The notes below the pieces were generated by a model. It saw only the letters and a program-made list of their open reading frames with translations, ran no database searches and was not told the DNA's origin. From Casuarina equisetifolia (Eukaryota > Streptophyta > Magnoliopsida > Fagales > Casuarinaceae), in NCBI GenBank assembly GCA_028551475.1, contig CM052356.1:13791884-13855883 (forward strand): DNA of 64,000 bases, in the 5' to 3' direction. Each line of letters begins with the position of its first letter. The stretch's first letter is position 1. Shown here one piece after another: positions 35,101 through 45,100 of the stretch. The translations under genes were made by a program, and so were the position numbers.

Positions 35101-36601
35101 GAAAAACGAAGGTACTCGTATTTTTTCGCCACTAACTAGAGGGTTTTGCCCCTGTCAACAAGGTCTTTTGTTTTTGCTCAAAATTTCCATGGATCACAGT
35201 CCGTGTGTTCTAATTAAAATGGTGAATAACATTCGCTGTGTATTCATCTTTTTGATGGTATTTTTTATTCTTTTCATATTTATTTATTTTCTTAGAGGGA
35301 GACAAAATAATTTTCCATTTTCTGCCATTTTCAGTTAATATTTTTTACTACTTAAAGAAGGTCTAAGCTTGGGGATTGTCAAACAGTGATTTCACAACTT
35401 TTGAGCAAAAACGGAGGTACTCGTATTTTTTTGCCACTGATTGGACAATTTTGCCCCTGTTAACGTGCTCTTTTGTATGTCCTCAAAATATCCCTGGATC
35501 ACGGTTTGTGCGTTTTGATTAAAATGGTGAATGTCGTTTGCCGCATATTCGTCTCTTTGATTTTTTATTTTTTTTAATATCTATTTATTTTCATAAAAAT
35601 AGACAAAATAATTTTCCATTTTTTGCCATTTTCAGTTAATATTTTTTACTATTTAAAGAACCTATATGCTTGGGGATGGTCAGACAATGATTTCACCAGT
35701 GTTGAGCAAAAATGGAGGTACTCGTATTTTTTCCGTACTGATTCGATGATTTTCCCCTATCAACGAGGTCTTTTCCTTTTCCCTAAAATTGCCATGGATC
35801 ATCGGCCGTGCATTCTGATTAAAATGGTGAATGATGTTTGCCCCGAACTTGTCTCTTTGCTGGTACTTTTTTTATTTTTTCCATATTTATTTATTTTCTT
35901 AAAAATACACAACATAATTTTCCATTTTCTGCCCTTTTTTGTTAATATTTTTTACTATTTAAAGACCCTCCACGCTTGGGGACGGTCAGGTAGTGATTTC
36001 ACTAGTTTTGAGGAAAAATGGAGGTACTCGTATTTTTTCGCCAGTAACTACACGATTTGGTCCCTATCAACGAGGTCTTTTGTTTTCCCTCACAATTGCC
36101 CTAGATCACCATTCGTGCATTTTGATTAAAATGGTGAATGTCGTTTGCCGCTTATTCGTCTATTTGATGCTTTTTTTTTCTTTTTTTTTTCAAATTTATT
36201 TATTTTCTTAAAAATAGACAAAATAATTATGCATTTTCTTCCATTTCAGTTAATATTTTTCACTATTTAAAGAACCTCTAAGCTTGGGGATGGTCAGACA
36301 GTGATTTCACCAGTGTTGAGCAAAAATGGAGGTACTCGTATTTTTTCCCCACTGATTTGATGATTTTCCCCTATCAACGAGGTCTTTTCCTTTTTCCTAA
36401 AATTGCCATGGATCATCGGCCGTGCATTCTGATTAAAATGGTGAATGATGTTTGCCCAGAACTTGTCTCTTTGCTGGTATTTTTTTTTTATTTTTTCCAT
36501 ATTTATTTATTTTCTTAAAAATACACAAAATAATTTTCTATTTTCTGCCCTTTTTTGTTAATATTTTTTACTATTTAAAGACCCTCCACGCTTGGGGACG
36601 G
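32187..36601 (+). repeat. 306-bp satellite (family B), left array
   Basis: About 14 tandem monomers. The landmark TGCCCCTGTC (and variants) ends at 32700, 33006, 33309, 33616, 33922, 34233, 34539, 34850 and 35156, giving periods of 303-311 bp with 306 most common. A typical monomer contains GTTTTGAGCAAAAACGGAGG, a GATTTTGCCCCTGTCAACAA block, ACATTTGCCGCGTATTCGTC, an AT-rich half and AACCTCTAGGCTTGGAGACG. Higher-order repetition is visible (617-bp dimers). The retrotransposon at 36602 interrupts a monomer cleanly. Confidence 0.95.
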
Positions 36602-37250
36602 TGATACCGGACGGAGAGGAGGAAAATAAAAGGATAAAATTATCTTTGAAAACTAAGGATACAGATAATCACCACCTTAGAATTCAATGATACAAATAAC
36701 AATTATCTTTGTAAACTAAGGATACAGATAAATCACCACCTTAGAGTACAATGATACAAAGAACAATTATCTTTGAAAATTAAGGATACAGATAACTCAC
36801 CACCTTAGAATTCAAGGATAAAACACTCACCACTCTATTGGAAGTAATTCCAAAGAGATACAGAGCAAAAGAAGCTCACCACTCTTGCCATAAGCAAAGA
36901 GATACAGAACTTAGAAAGAAAGCTTAAAGCTTATACTCAAATCTCACAACTCAATGCCTCTACTACACAATGGCACTAGCTATTTATAGGAAACTAAAGC
37001 ACCCATAATCATAAATATAGCCAACTACTATCTTCCCAACTACTATCTCCCCAACTACTATCTTCCAACTACAACCTCTTAATTGCTAGCTCTCATCTGC
37101 CAACTACCAGCCACTTACTCTCAACAGCCAACCACCAACCACTTGGTCAACCTTCTCAAGCTTCTTTGGATTGGGCTTATATAGGTTGGGCCACTTTACC
37201 ACTAATGAGTATTTGGGCTTGGGCTTGGCTTGTGTAGGATGGCCACATCA
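36602..37250 (-). repeat. 3' LTR of the CRM-type element
   Basis: 649 bp. It contains three copies of a 63-64-bp tandem repeat (ATTATCTTTG landmarks at 36639, 36702, 36766), where the 5' LTR has one. The last 15 codons and stop of gag-pol lie inside it. Confidence 0.95.
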
Positions 37251-40200
37251 TGCTCCCCTGGTTGGAGAGGACTCGTCCTCGAGTCCAAGTTGTCTTCACT
37301 ATAGTAAGGAGATAAATCTGCTATGTTGAAAATATCTGAAACTCCATATTCACTTGGAAGTTCCACCTTGTAAGCATTGTCACCAATCTTCTTCAAAATC
37401 TTAAATGGTCCCTCAGCTCGTGGTTGAAGCTTTGCATGCCTTCCTGGTGGAAATCGTCCTTTACGTAAATGTATCCACACCAAATCTCCTTCTTCAAACC
37501 TAGCAAACCGACGATGTTTATTAGCTTGTGTCTGATACTTTTGATTCTGCCTTTCAATCTTGTCACGGATTTGCTCATGTAGCCTTTTAAGGAACCTTGA
37601 TCGTTCTTCTGCATCTCCACTGAACTGGTGTTTTGATGGTAATGGCACCAAATCCAAAGGAGTTGTTGGATTCTTTCCGTTGACTGCTTCAAAAGGGCTG
37701 CAACCGGTAGTTTGACTTGTAGATCGATTATAAGCAAACTCAGCATGTGGTAAGAGCAAATCCCATTCACGAATGTTCTTTTTTACCAGGCTCCTTAAGA
37801 GATTTCCCAAAATTCTGTTGACGACCTCAGTTTGACCATCAGTTTGAGGGTGACATGTTGTGCTGAACTGAAGTTGCGTTCCGAGCCTTCGCCATATTGT
37901 TCTCCAGAAATGGCTTAAAAACTTTGAATCCCGATCAGACACCATGGTTTTTGGAATACCATGAAGCCTTACAATTTCTTTGAAATACAACTCTGCAATG
38001 TGAGATGCGTCATTGCTTTTGTTGCAAGGGATGAAGTGTGCCATCTTTGAGAATCTATCCACCACTACTAGAATTGAATCTTTATTTCTCTGAGTTCGGG
38101 GCAATCCCAAAGTGAAATCCAAACTCACATCTTCCCAAGGGAAGTGGGGAACAGGGAGAGGAGTATATAATCCTGTATTTTGCCCATGGCTTTTCGCCTT
38201 ATGACATACCAAACAACTAACCAATAGTTGTTGTACATCCTTTTTCATCTTGGGCCAATAAAATCGTTCTTGCACTAAGGCTAGTGTCTTGTCTCTGCCA
38301 AAGTGTCCAGCAAGGCCTCCTCCATGTGCCTCTTTAATAATAACGAGTCGCAACGAACATTGAGGGACACATAGCTGATTATTCTTGAATAGGTACCCCT
38401 CTTGCAAATGGAAGTGATCATGGCCACCTTCTAAAGTTGCCTTCCATATTGAACAAAAATCAGCATCACTTGGGTATAGTTCTTTGACAACCTCAAAGCC
38501 CAAAACTTGAACTCCCAAGGTAGTCAACAAGCAATGTCTCCTACTTAAGGCATCAGCAACTCGATTAAGCTTCCCAGCCTTATGCTTGATAGAGAATGAA
38601 TAGGATTGTAGAGACTCTACCCACTTAGCATGACGACTATTTAGCTTTTGTTGGCTGTTAAGATACTTGAGGGCTTCATGATCAGTAAAGAGAATGAACT
38701 CTTTTGGCAGTAGATAATGCCGCCAATGATCAAGAGCTCGAACAATGGCATAGAATTCCTTATCATAAGTTGAATACTTCCTACGACTTTCATTGAGCTT
38801 TTCACTGAAAAAGGCAATGGGTTTACCTTCTTGGCTAAGAACAGCACCAATTCCCACATTTGAGGCATCACATTCCAATTCAAAAAGCTTCTCAAAATCA
38901 GGAAGTGATAGGATAGGAGTAGATACCATTTTTTCTTTGATAAGCTCAAAGCTCTTTTGGGCTGCCTCTGTCCACTGGAACGAATCACCTTTTAAGCATT
39001 CTGTGATTGGACCAACCATCGTACTGAAATTCCGGATAAATCTTCTATAAAAGGACAACAAGCCATGGAAGCTTCGTATGTCATGAATTGACCGAGGCAC
39101 TGGCCAACTCACAATGGCCTCAATCTTGCTAGGATCCACCTTGACCCCTGCATCAGAAACAACATATCCCAAGAATACAATACTCTTGGTAAAGAACTGA
39201 CATTTCTTTAAGTTGACATATAGTTTCTGATCCCGCAAGGTCTGAAAGACTTGCCTCACATGACTTAGATGTTGATCTTCAGACTTGCTAAAGATTAGTA
39301 TGTCATCAAAATAGACGACAACAAATTTCCCCTTAAATGGTTTAAATATGTGAGTCATGAGACGCATGAATGTGCTTGGAGCATTAGAAAGTCCAAAGGG
39401 CATTACCATCCATTCATAGAGTCCGTTTTGAGTTTTGAATGCAGTCTTCCATTCATCTCCAGTTCTCATCCTGATCTGATGATAGCCACTTCTGAGATCA
39501 ATTTTGGAGAAGACAACAGCACCATGCAGTTGGTCAAGTAAATCATCCAACCGTGGAATTGGAAACCTGTATTTGATAGTAATTCGGTTGATTGCTCTAC
39601 TATCAACACACATGCGCCAAGATCCATCCTTCTTTGGTACCAACAAAGTTGGGACAGCACATGGGCTCATGCTTTCTCGAATCATCTTTTTGGACAAGAG
39701 CTCATCCACTTGCCTTTGTAGCTCTTTCTGTTGCTCAGGATTCATACGATAAGCAGCTTTATTAGGAAGAGAAGCTCCTGGCACTAGATCAATGCAATGC
39801 TGAATATCCCTAGTTGGTGGAAGGCCAGGAGGAATTTCATCTGGAACAACATCTTCAAACTCCTTGATGAGAGATTGCAATAAAGGATGTGGCTCAGGTT
39901 GAAGCTCAGGATTTGATTCCATGAGCACAAGAGCATAAACCTCTTCACCTTCTTGAATTGCATGCTTCATTTGAGTTCCAGAAAGTGCAAGATTGCCTTT
40001 CTTGCTTGATGGTGCAGATGTATTGCCTGGCTTAAGAGGAGCTAACACAATATGATTTCCATCCTTGTAAAATGAATAAGTATTTTTATACCCATCATGC
40101 AAGGCTTTTCGATCATATTGCCAAGGTCTTCCTAGAAGTAGGTGACATGCATCCATTGGCACCACATCACACCAAGCACTATCCTTATAGTTTTTCCCAA

Positions 40201-41575
40201 TTGAAAAGGAAATTAGAGAACGTTTATTAACTTTTACCTCATTTCCTTGGCTGAACCATTGTAACTTGTATGGGCGTGGATGATCTTCTGTCTTTAATTG
40301 CAGCTTTTCCACCATTGTTGAAGCTACAGTATTTGTGCAGCTCCCTCCATCAATAATGATATTGCATACCTTGCCATGAGAGGTACATCGAGTGTGGAAG
40401 ATATTCTCCCGACGCCAATCATCTTCCTTAGTTGGATTCAGGTTCAAAGTTCTTTGAATGATTAGGGCTTCTCCTTCATCTGCATATACCATTTCTTCTT
40501 CACTTTCTGCATTGGCTTCATCAGGTTCTTCTATGACATCTTCTTCAACAAGAGCAATAATCTTCCGGTTGGGGCAGTCGGAGGCTATATGTCCATGGCC
40601 TTGACACTTGAAACATCTACGAGAGTCTGTAAAAGGCTTAGCTTGTTTAAAGCTTTCGCCCTTAAGGGAACTTCTGGACTCCATAGGTTTCACTGGCGGA
40701 GTTGACTTTGCATTTGTTGGACTTCCTCGTGTTGTAGCACCATCTCTTGACATCGGTTTGTAGTTGTTGCCACGAGCTACCCTTTGTTGCTCCACAGTTC
40801 GAGCAAGCTTTCGTACATCATTGAATGAGTAATATTGCTGCAAACGAACTGTATCCCCAATTTCGGTTCGTAAACCTGCCAAATATCGAGCAATTGTTTG
40901 TTCTTCAGGCTCCATGACATCACACTTCAACATGAGGTGCTCGAATTCCATAGTGTAATCTTCAACAGATGAATTCATCTGCTTCAGATTTTGGAGCTTG
41001 AGAAAAACCTCCATTTTGTAGTTGTCTGGGAGGAACCTTCGTTTCAGCTCTCTCTTCATTTTCTCCCAAGTTTGAATTTTTCTTCTTTCTTCTCGAACTC
41101 TTTGTCTCTGCAAATTTTCCCACCACAATGATGCATATTTTCTTAGTTTCAAGGCAATAAGTTTTACCTTTTGTTCTTCAGAATAATCTTTGATGGCAAA
41201 TGCTCGTTCAACTGTATGCAGCCAATCTAAGAATTCATCTGGCTCCATTCTTCCTTCAAATTCTGGAATTTCAACTTTGACATCAGGATATTGTTGAAAA
41301 TATCGCCGAAGATGACGAGGATGGGGTGGAGTACTATCATCAGAGTCTTCTTGAGCAGATTGATAGAAAGGATTATCATCCTCTCTAACTCTAGAATGAC
41401 GACTTTTGTCAGATCCCGAACGATAGTTATACCGTTCTCTTGTTTGGAAACGTGCCAGCTTTTCTTGGAGTTCTTCAAGTTGTCTCCTCATTTCGTCCAT
41501 TTCCATCTCATGCTGGTCTGCTTCATTCACCTCAGGGACTTCAAGATGGCGAGCATGATGACGACGACCAGCCAT
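37202..41575 (-). CDS. Gag-Pol polyprotein of the CRM-type retrotransposon
   Basis: 1457 residues in one open frame, starting 26 bp after the 5' LTR. Order: coiled-coil N-terminus (about 15-45), capsid (about 97-265, DEFLDWLHTVERAF), zinc knuckle CFKCQGHGHIASDC (321-334), protease with IIDGGSCTN (Asp409), RT (VDSRAINR, LDLRS-type KIDLRSGYHQ, YFDD 755-758), RNase H (Asp903, Glu941, Asp965, Asp1008), and integrase. Integrase has HHCC zinc residues His1084, His1091, Cys1121 and Cys1124 and a catalytic triad of Asp1153, Asp1214 and Glu1250. The tail lacks a chromodomain and ends in the LTR-encoded HKPSPSPNTH. In CRM elements the integrase tail is thought to direct insertion into CENH3 chromatin. 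All catalytic residues I could check are present, so activity is plausible. Confidence 0.95.
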   Translation of the reverse strand: MAGRRHHARHLEVPEVNEADQHEMEMDEMRRQLEELQEKLARFQTRERYNYRSGSDKSRHSRVREDDNPFYQSAQEDSDDSTPPHPRHLRRYFQQYPDVKVEIPEFEGRMEPDEFLDWLHTVERAFAIKDYSEEQKVKLIALKLRKYASLWWENLQRQRVREERRKIQTWEKMKRELKRRFLPDNYKMEVFLKLQNLKQMNSSVEDYTMEFEHLMLKCDVMEPEEQTIARYLAGLRTEIGDTVRLQQYYSFNDVRKLARTVEQQRVARGNNYKPMSRDGATTRGSPTNAKSTPPVKPMESRSSLKGESFKQAKPFTDSRRCFKCQGHGHIASDCPNRKIIALVEEDVIEEPDEANAESEEEMVYADEGEALIIQRTLNLNPTKEDDWRRENIFHTRCTSHGKVCNIIIDGGSCTNTVASTMVEKLQLKTEDHPRPYKLQWFSQGNEVKVNKRSLISFSIGKNYKDSAWCDVVPMDACHLLLGRPWQYDRKALHDGYKNTYSFYKDGNHIVLAPLKPGNTSAPSSKKGNLALSGTQMKHAIQEGEEVYALVLMESNPELQPEPHPLLQSLIKEFEDVVPDEIPPGLPPTRDIQHCIDLVPGASLPNKAAYRMNPEQQKELQRQVDELLSKKMIRESMSPCAVPTLLVPKKDGSWRMCVDSRAINRITIKYRFPIPRLDDLLDQLHGAVVFSKIDLRSGYHQIRMRTGDEWKTAFKTQNGLYEWMVMPFGLSNAPSTFMRLMTHIFKPFKGKFVVVYFDDILIFSKSEDQHLSHVRQVFQTLRDQKLYVNLKKCQFFTKSIVFLGYVVSDAGVKVDPSKIEAIVSWPVPRSIHDIRSFHGLLSFYRRFIRNFSTMVGPITECLKGDSFQWTEAAQKSFELIKEKMVSTPILSLPDFEKLFELECDASNVGIGAVLSQEGKPIAFFSEKLNESRRKYSTYDKEFYAIVRALDHWRHYLLPKEFILFTDHEALKYLNSQQKLNSRHAKWVESLQSYSFSIKHKAGKLNRVADALSRRHCLLTTLGVQVLGFEVVKELYPSDADFCSIWKATLEGGHDHFHLQEGYLFKNNQLCVPQCSLRLVIIKEAHGGGLAGHFGRDKTLALVQERFYWPKMKKDVQQLLVSCLVCHKAKSHGQNTGLYTPLPVPHFPWEDVSLDFTLGLPRTQRNKDSILVVVDRFSKMAHFIPCNKSNDASHIAELYFKEIVRLHGIPKTMVSDRDSKFLSHFWRTIWRRLGTQLQFSTTCHPQTDGQTEVVNRILGNLLRSLVKKNIREWDLLLPHAEFAYNRSTSQTTGCSPFEAVNGKNPTTPLDLVPLPSKHQFSGDAEERSRFLKRLHEQIRDKIERQNQKYQTQANKHRRFARFEEGDLVWIHLRKGRFPPGRHAKLQPRAEGPFKILKKIGDNAYKVELPSEYGVSDIFNIADLSPYYSEDNLDSRTSPLQPGEHDVAILHKPSPSPNTH
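37251..37264 (-). other. Polypurine tract of the CRM-type element
   Basis: On the minus strand CCAGGGGAGCA lies directly before the 3' LTR start (TGATGTGG). It primes plus-strand synthesis and here overlaps the end of the pol coding frame. Confidence 0.7.
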
Positions 41576-41578
41576 TGA

Positions 41579-41601
41579 ACCTAGGCTCTGATTACCAAAC
41601 T
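41579..41601 (-). other. Primer-binding site of the CRM-type element
   Basis: TTTGGTAATCAGAGCCTAGG on the minus strand directly follows the 5' LTR end (CCGGTATCA). It resembles the plant tRNA-Met primer site with one inserted base. The gag start codon follows within a few bases. Confidence 0.75.
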
Positions 41602-42122
41602 TGATACCGGACGGAGAGGAGGAAAATAAAAGGATAAAATTATCTTTGAAAACTAAGGATACAGATAATCACCACCTTAGAATTCAAGGATAAAACACTC
41701 ACCACTCTATTGGAAGTAATTCCAAAGAGATACAGAGCAAAAGAAGCTCACCACTCTTGCCATAAGCAAAGAGATACAGAACTTAGAAAGAAAGCTTAAA
41801 GCTTATACTCAAATCTCACAACTCAATGCCTCTACTACACAATGGCACTAGCTATTTATAGGAAACTAAAGCACCCATAATCATAAATATAGCCAACTAC
41901 TATCTTCCCAACTACTATCTCCCCAACTACTATCTTCCAACTACAACCTCTTAATTGCTAGCTCTCATCTGCCAACTACCAGCCACTTACTCTCAACAGC
42001 CAACCACCAACCACTTGGTCAACCTTCTCAAGCTTCTTTGGATTGGGCTTATATAGGTTGGGCCACTTTACCACTAATGAGTATTTGGGCTTGGGCTTGG
42101 CTTGTGTAGGATGGCCACATCA
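41602..42122 (-). repeat. 5' LTR of the CRM-type element
   Basis: 521 bp from TGATGTGGCC to CCGGTATCA on the minus strand. By eye identical to the 3' LTR except for the copy number of a 63-64-bp internal repeat (one here, three there). Confidence 0.95.
41852..41861 (-). promoter_or_regulatory. TATA box of the CRM-type element promoter
   Basis: Minus strand CTATAAATAG, a near-consensus plant TATA box, lies centrally in the 5' LTR. The transcript would start around 41820-41830 and read through the primer site into gag-pol. Confidence 0.7.
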
Positions 42123-45100
42123 GACGGTCAAGTAGTGATTTCACTAGTTTTGAGGAAAAATGGAGGTACTCGTAATTTTTCGCCACTAACTACACGATTT
42201 GGTCCCTGTCAACGAGGTCTTTTGTTTTCCCTCACAATTGCCCTAGATCACCGTCCGTGCATTTTCATTTGCCACTTATTCGTCTCTTTGATGGTATTTT
42301 TTTTATCCATATCTATTTATTTTCTTAAAAGTAAACAAAATAATTTTCTATTTTCTGTCATTATTAGTTAATATTTTTTACTATTTAAAGAACATCTAAG
42401 CTTGGAGACGGTCAAACAGTGATTTCACTAGTTTTGAGCAAAAACGGAGGTACTCGTATTTTTTCACTACTGATTGGACGATTTTAAACCTGTCAACAAG
42501 GTCTTTTGTTTTCACTCAAAATTGCCCTGGATCATCGTCTGTGCGTTCTAATTAAAACAGTGAATGACATTTGCCGCGTACTCGTCTCTTTGATGGTATT
42601 CTTTATTTTTTCCATATTTATTTATTTTCTTAGAGAGAGACAAAATAATTTTCCATTTTCTATCATTTTCAGTTAATATTTTTTACTATTTAAAGAACCT
42701 CTAAGCTTGGGAACAGTCAAACAGTGATTTTACCAATTTTGAGCAAAAACGGAGGTACTCGTATTTTTTCGCCACTAACTGGATGATTTTGCCCCTATAA
42801 ACGAGGTCTTTTGTTTTACTTCAAAATTGAATTACATCACCATCTGTGAATTTTGATTAAAACAGTGAATGACATTTGCCGCGTATTCGTCTCTTTGATT
42901 TTATTTTTTATTTTTATCCATATTTATTTATTTTCTTAAAAATAAACAAAATAATTATTCATTTTCTGCCATTTTCAGTTAATATTTTTTACTATTTAGA
43001 AAACCGCAAGGCTCGGAGATGATCAAACAGTGACTTCACCAGTTTTCAGTAAAAACAGAGGTATTCATATTTTTTTGCCACCGAGTGTACGATTTTGCCC
43101 CTGTTAACAAGGTCTTTTATTGTCCGTCATAATTGCCCTGGATTACCGTCTGTGCGAGTTAATTAAAACGGTAAATGACATTTGTTGCGTATTCATCTCA
43201 TTGGTGGTATTTTTTATTTTTATCCATATTTATTTATTTTCTTAAAATAAACAAAATAATTTTCTATTTTTTGTCATTTTCAGTTAATATTTTTTACTAT
43301 TTAAAGAACCTTTAGGCTTGGAGACGGTCAAAAAGTGATTTCACCAGTTTTGAACAAAAATCGGAGGTACTCGTATTCTTTTGCTAATGATTGGACGATT
43401 TTGCCCCTGTCAACAAAGTCTTTTGTTTTCCTTCAAAATTGCCCTGGGTCACCATTCGTGCGTTCTGATTAAAACGGTGAGTGACATTTGCCACGTATTT
43501 GTCTCTTTGATGGTATTTTTTTATTTTTATCCATATTTATTTATTTTCATGAAAATAAACAAAATAATTCTCCATTTTCTGTCATTTTCAGTTAATATTT
43601 TTTACTATTGAAAGAACCTCTAGGCTTGGAGACAGTCAAACAATGATTTCACCAGTTTTGAACAAAAAAGGAGGTATTCGTATTTTTTTGCCACTAATTG
43701 GACGATTTTGCCCTTATCAACATGGTCTTTTGTTTTCCTTCAAAATTGCTCTGGATCACCGTCCATGCGTTCTAATTAAAAAGGGGAATGACATTCGCCG
43801 CGTATTCATCTCTTTGATGGTATTTTTTATTTTTATCAATATTTATTGATTTTCTTAAAAATAAACAAAATAATTCTCCATTTTTTGCCATTTTCAGTTA
43901 ATATTTTTTATTATATATAAAACCTCTAGGCTTGGAGATAGTCGAACAGTGATTTCACCAGTTTTGAGAAAAAACGAAGTACTCGTATTTTTTCACCACT
44001 GATTGGATGATTTTGCCCATGTCAATAAGGTCTTCTATTTTCCCTCAAAATTGCCCTGGATCACTGTCCGTGTGTTCTAATTAAAACGGTGAATGACATT
44101 TGCCGCGTATTCATCTCTTTGATGGTACTTTTTTTTCATCCATATTTATTTATTTTCTTAAAACTAAACAAAATAATTTTTCATTTTTTGGAATTTTCAG
44201 TTAATATTTTTTACTATTTAAAGTACCTCTAGGCTTGGAGATGGTCCAACAGTGATTTCACTAGTTTTTTGCCACCAATTGGACGATTTTGCCCCTGTCA
44301 ACAAGGTCTTTTGTTTTCATTCAAAATTGCCCTAGATCACCATCCGTGCATTCTAATTAAAACGGTGAATGACATTTGCTGCGTGTTCCTCTCTTTCATG
44401 GTATTTTTTATTTTTATCCATATTTATTTATTTTCTTAAAAATAAACAAAATAATTTTTCATTTTCTGCGATTTTCAGTTACTATTTTTTACTACTCAAA
44501 GATCCTCTAGGTTGGAGATGGTCAAACAGTGATTTCACTAGTTTTCAGCAAAAACGAAGGTGCTCATATTTTTTTGTCACTAATTGGACGATTTTGCCCC
44601 TGTCAACGAGGTCTTTTCTTTTCCTTCAAAATTGTGCTGGATCACTGTCCGTGCGTTCTAACTAAAACGGTGAATGACATTCGCCACGTATTTGTCTCTT
44701 TGATGGTATTTTTATTTTTTTCCATATTTATTTATTTTCTTAAAAATAGACAAAATAATTCTCCATTTTCTGTCATTTTTAGTTAATATTTTTTACTCTT
44801 TAAAGAACCTCTAGGCTCGGAGATGGTCGAACAGTGATTTTACCAGTTTTTAGCAAAAACGGAGGTAGTTGTATTTTTTCACCACTAATTGAACGATTTT
44901 GCTCTTGTGAACAAGGTCATTTGTTTTTCTTCAAAATTGCCCTGGATCACCGTGCATCCATTTTGATTAAAACGGTGAATGACAATTGCTGCGTATTCCT
45001 CTCTGTGATGGTATTTTTAATTTTTATCCATATTAATTTATTTTTTAAAAAATAAACAAAATAATTTTCCATTTTTTGCCATTTTCAAATAATATTTTCT

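Larger units (their letters stand above)
36602..42122 (-). mobile_element. Intact Ty3/gypsy CRM-type retrotransposon inserted in satellite B
   Basis: 5521 bp bounded by LTRs at 36602-37250 (3' LTR) and 41602-42122 (5' LTR). The target duplication GACGG (36597-36601, 42123-42127) is exact. Between them is one uninterrupted gag-pol frame. By eye the LTRs are identical apart from two extra copies of a 63-64-bp internal repeat in the left one, which points to very recent insertion. CRM assignment rests on Gag type, a DGG protease, a FNIADLSPY integrase tail without chromodomain, and a frame that runs into the 3' LTR, all known traits of centromeric retrotransposons. The element has everything needed for autonomous movement. 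Confidence 0.95.

Noticed and set aside
38641..38988. Additional frames inside the CRM-type gag-pol (both strands)
   Set aside because: They overlap the long conserved gag-pol frame in other phases and show no family features.
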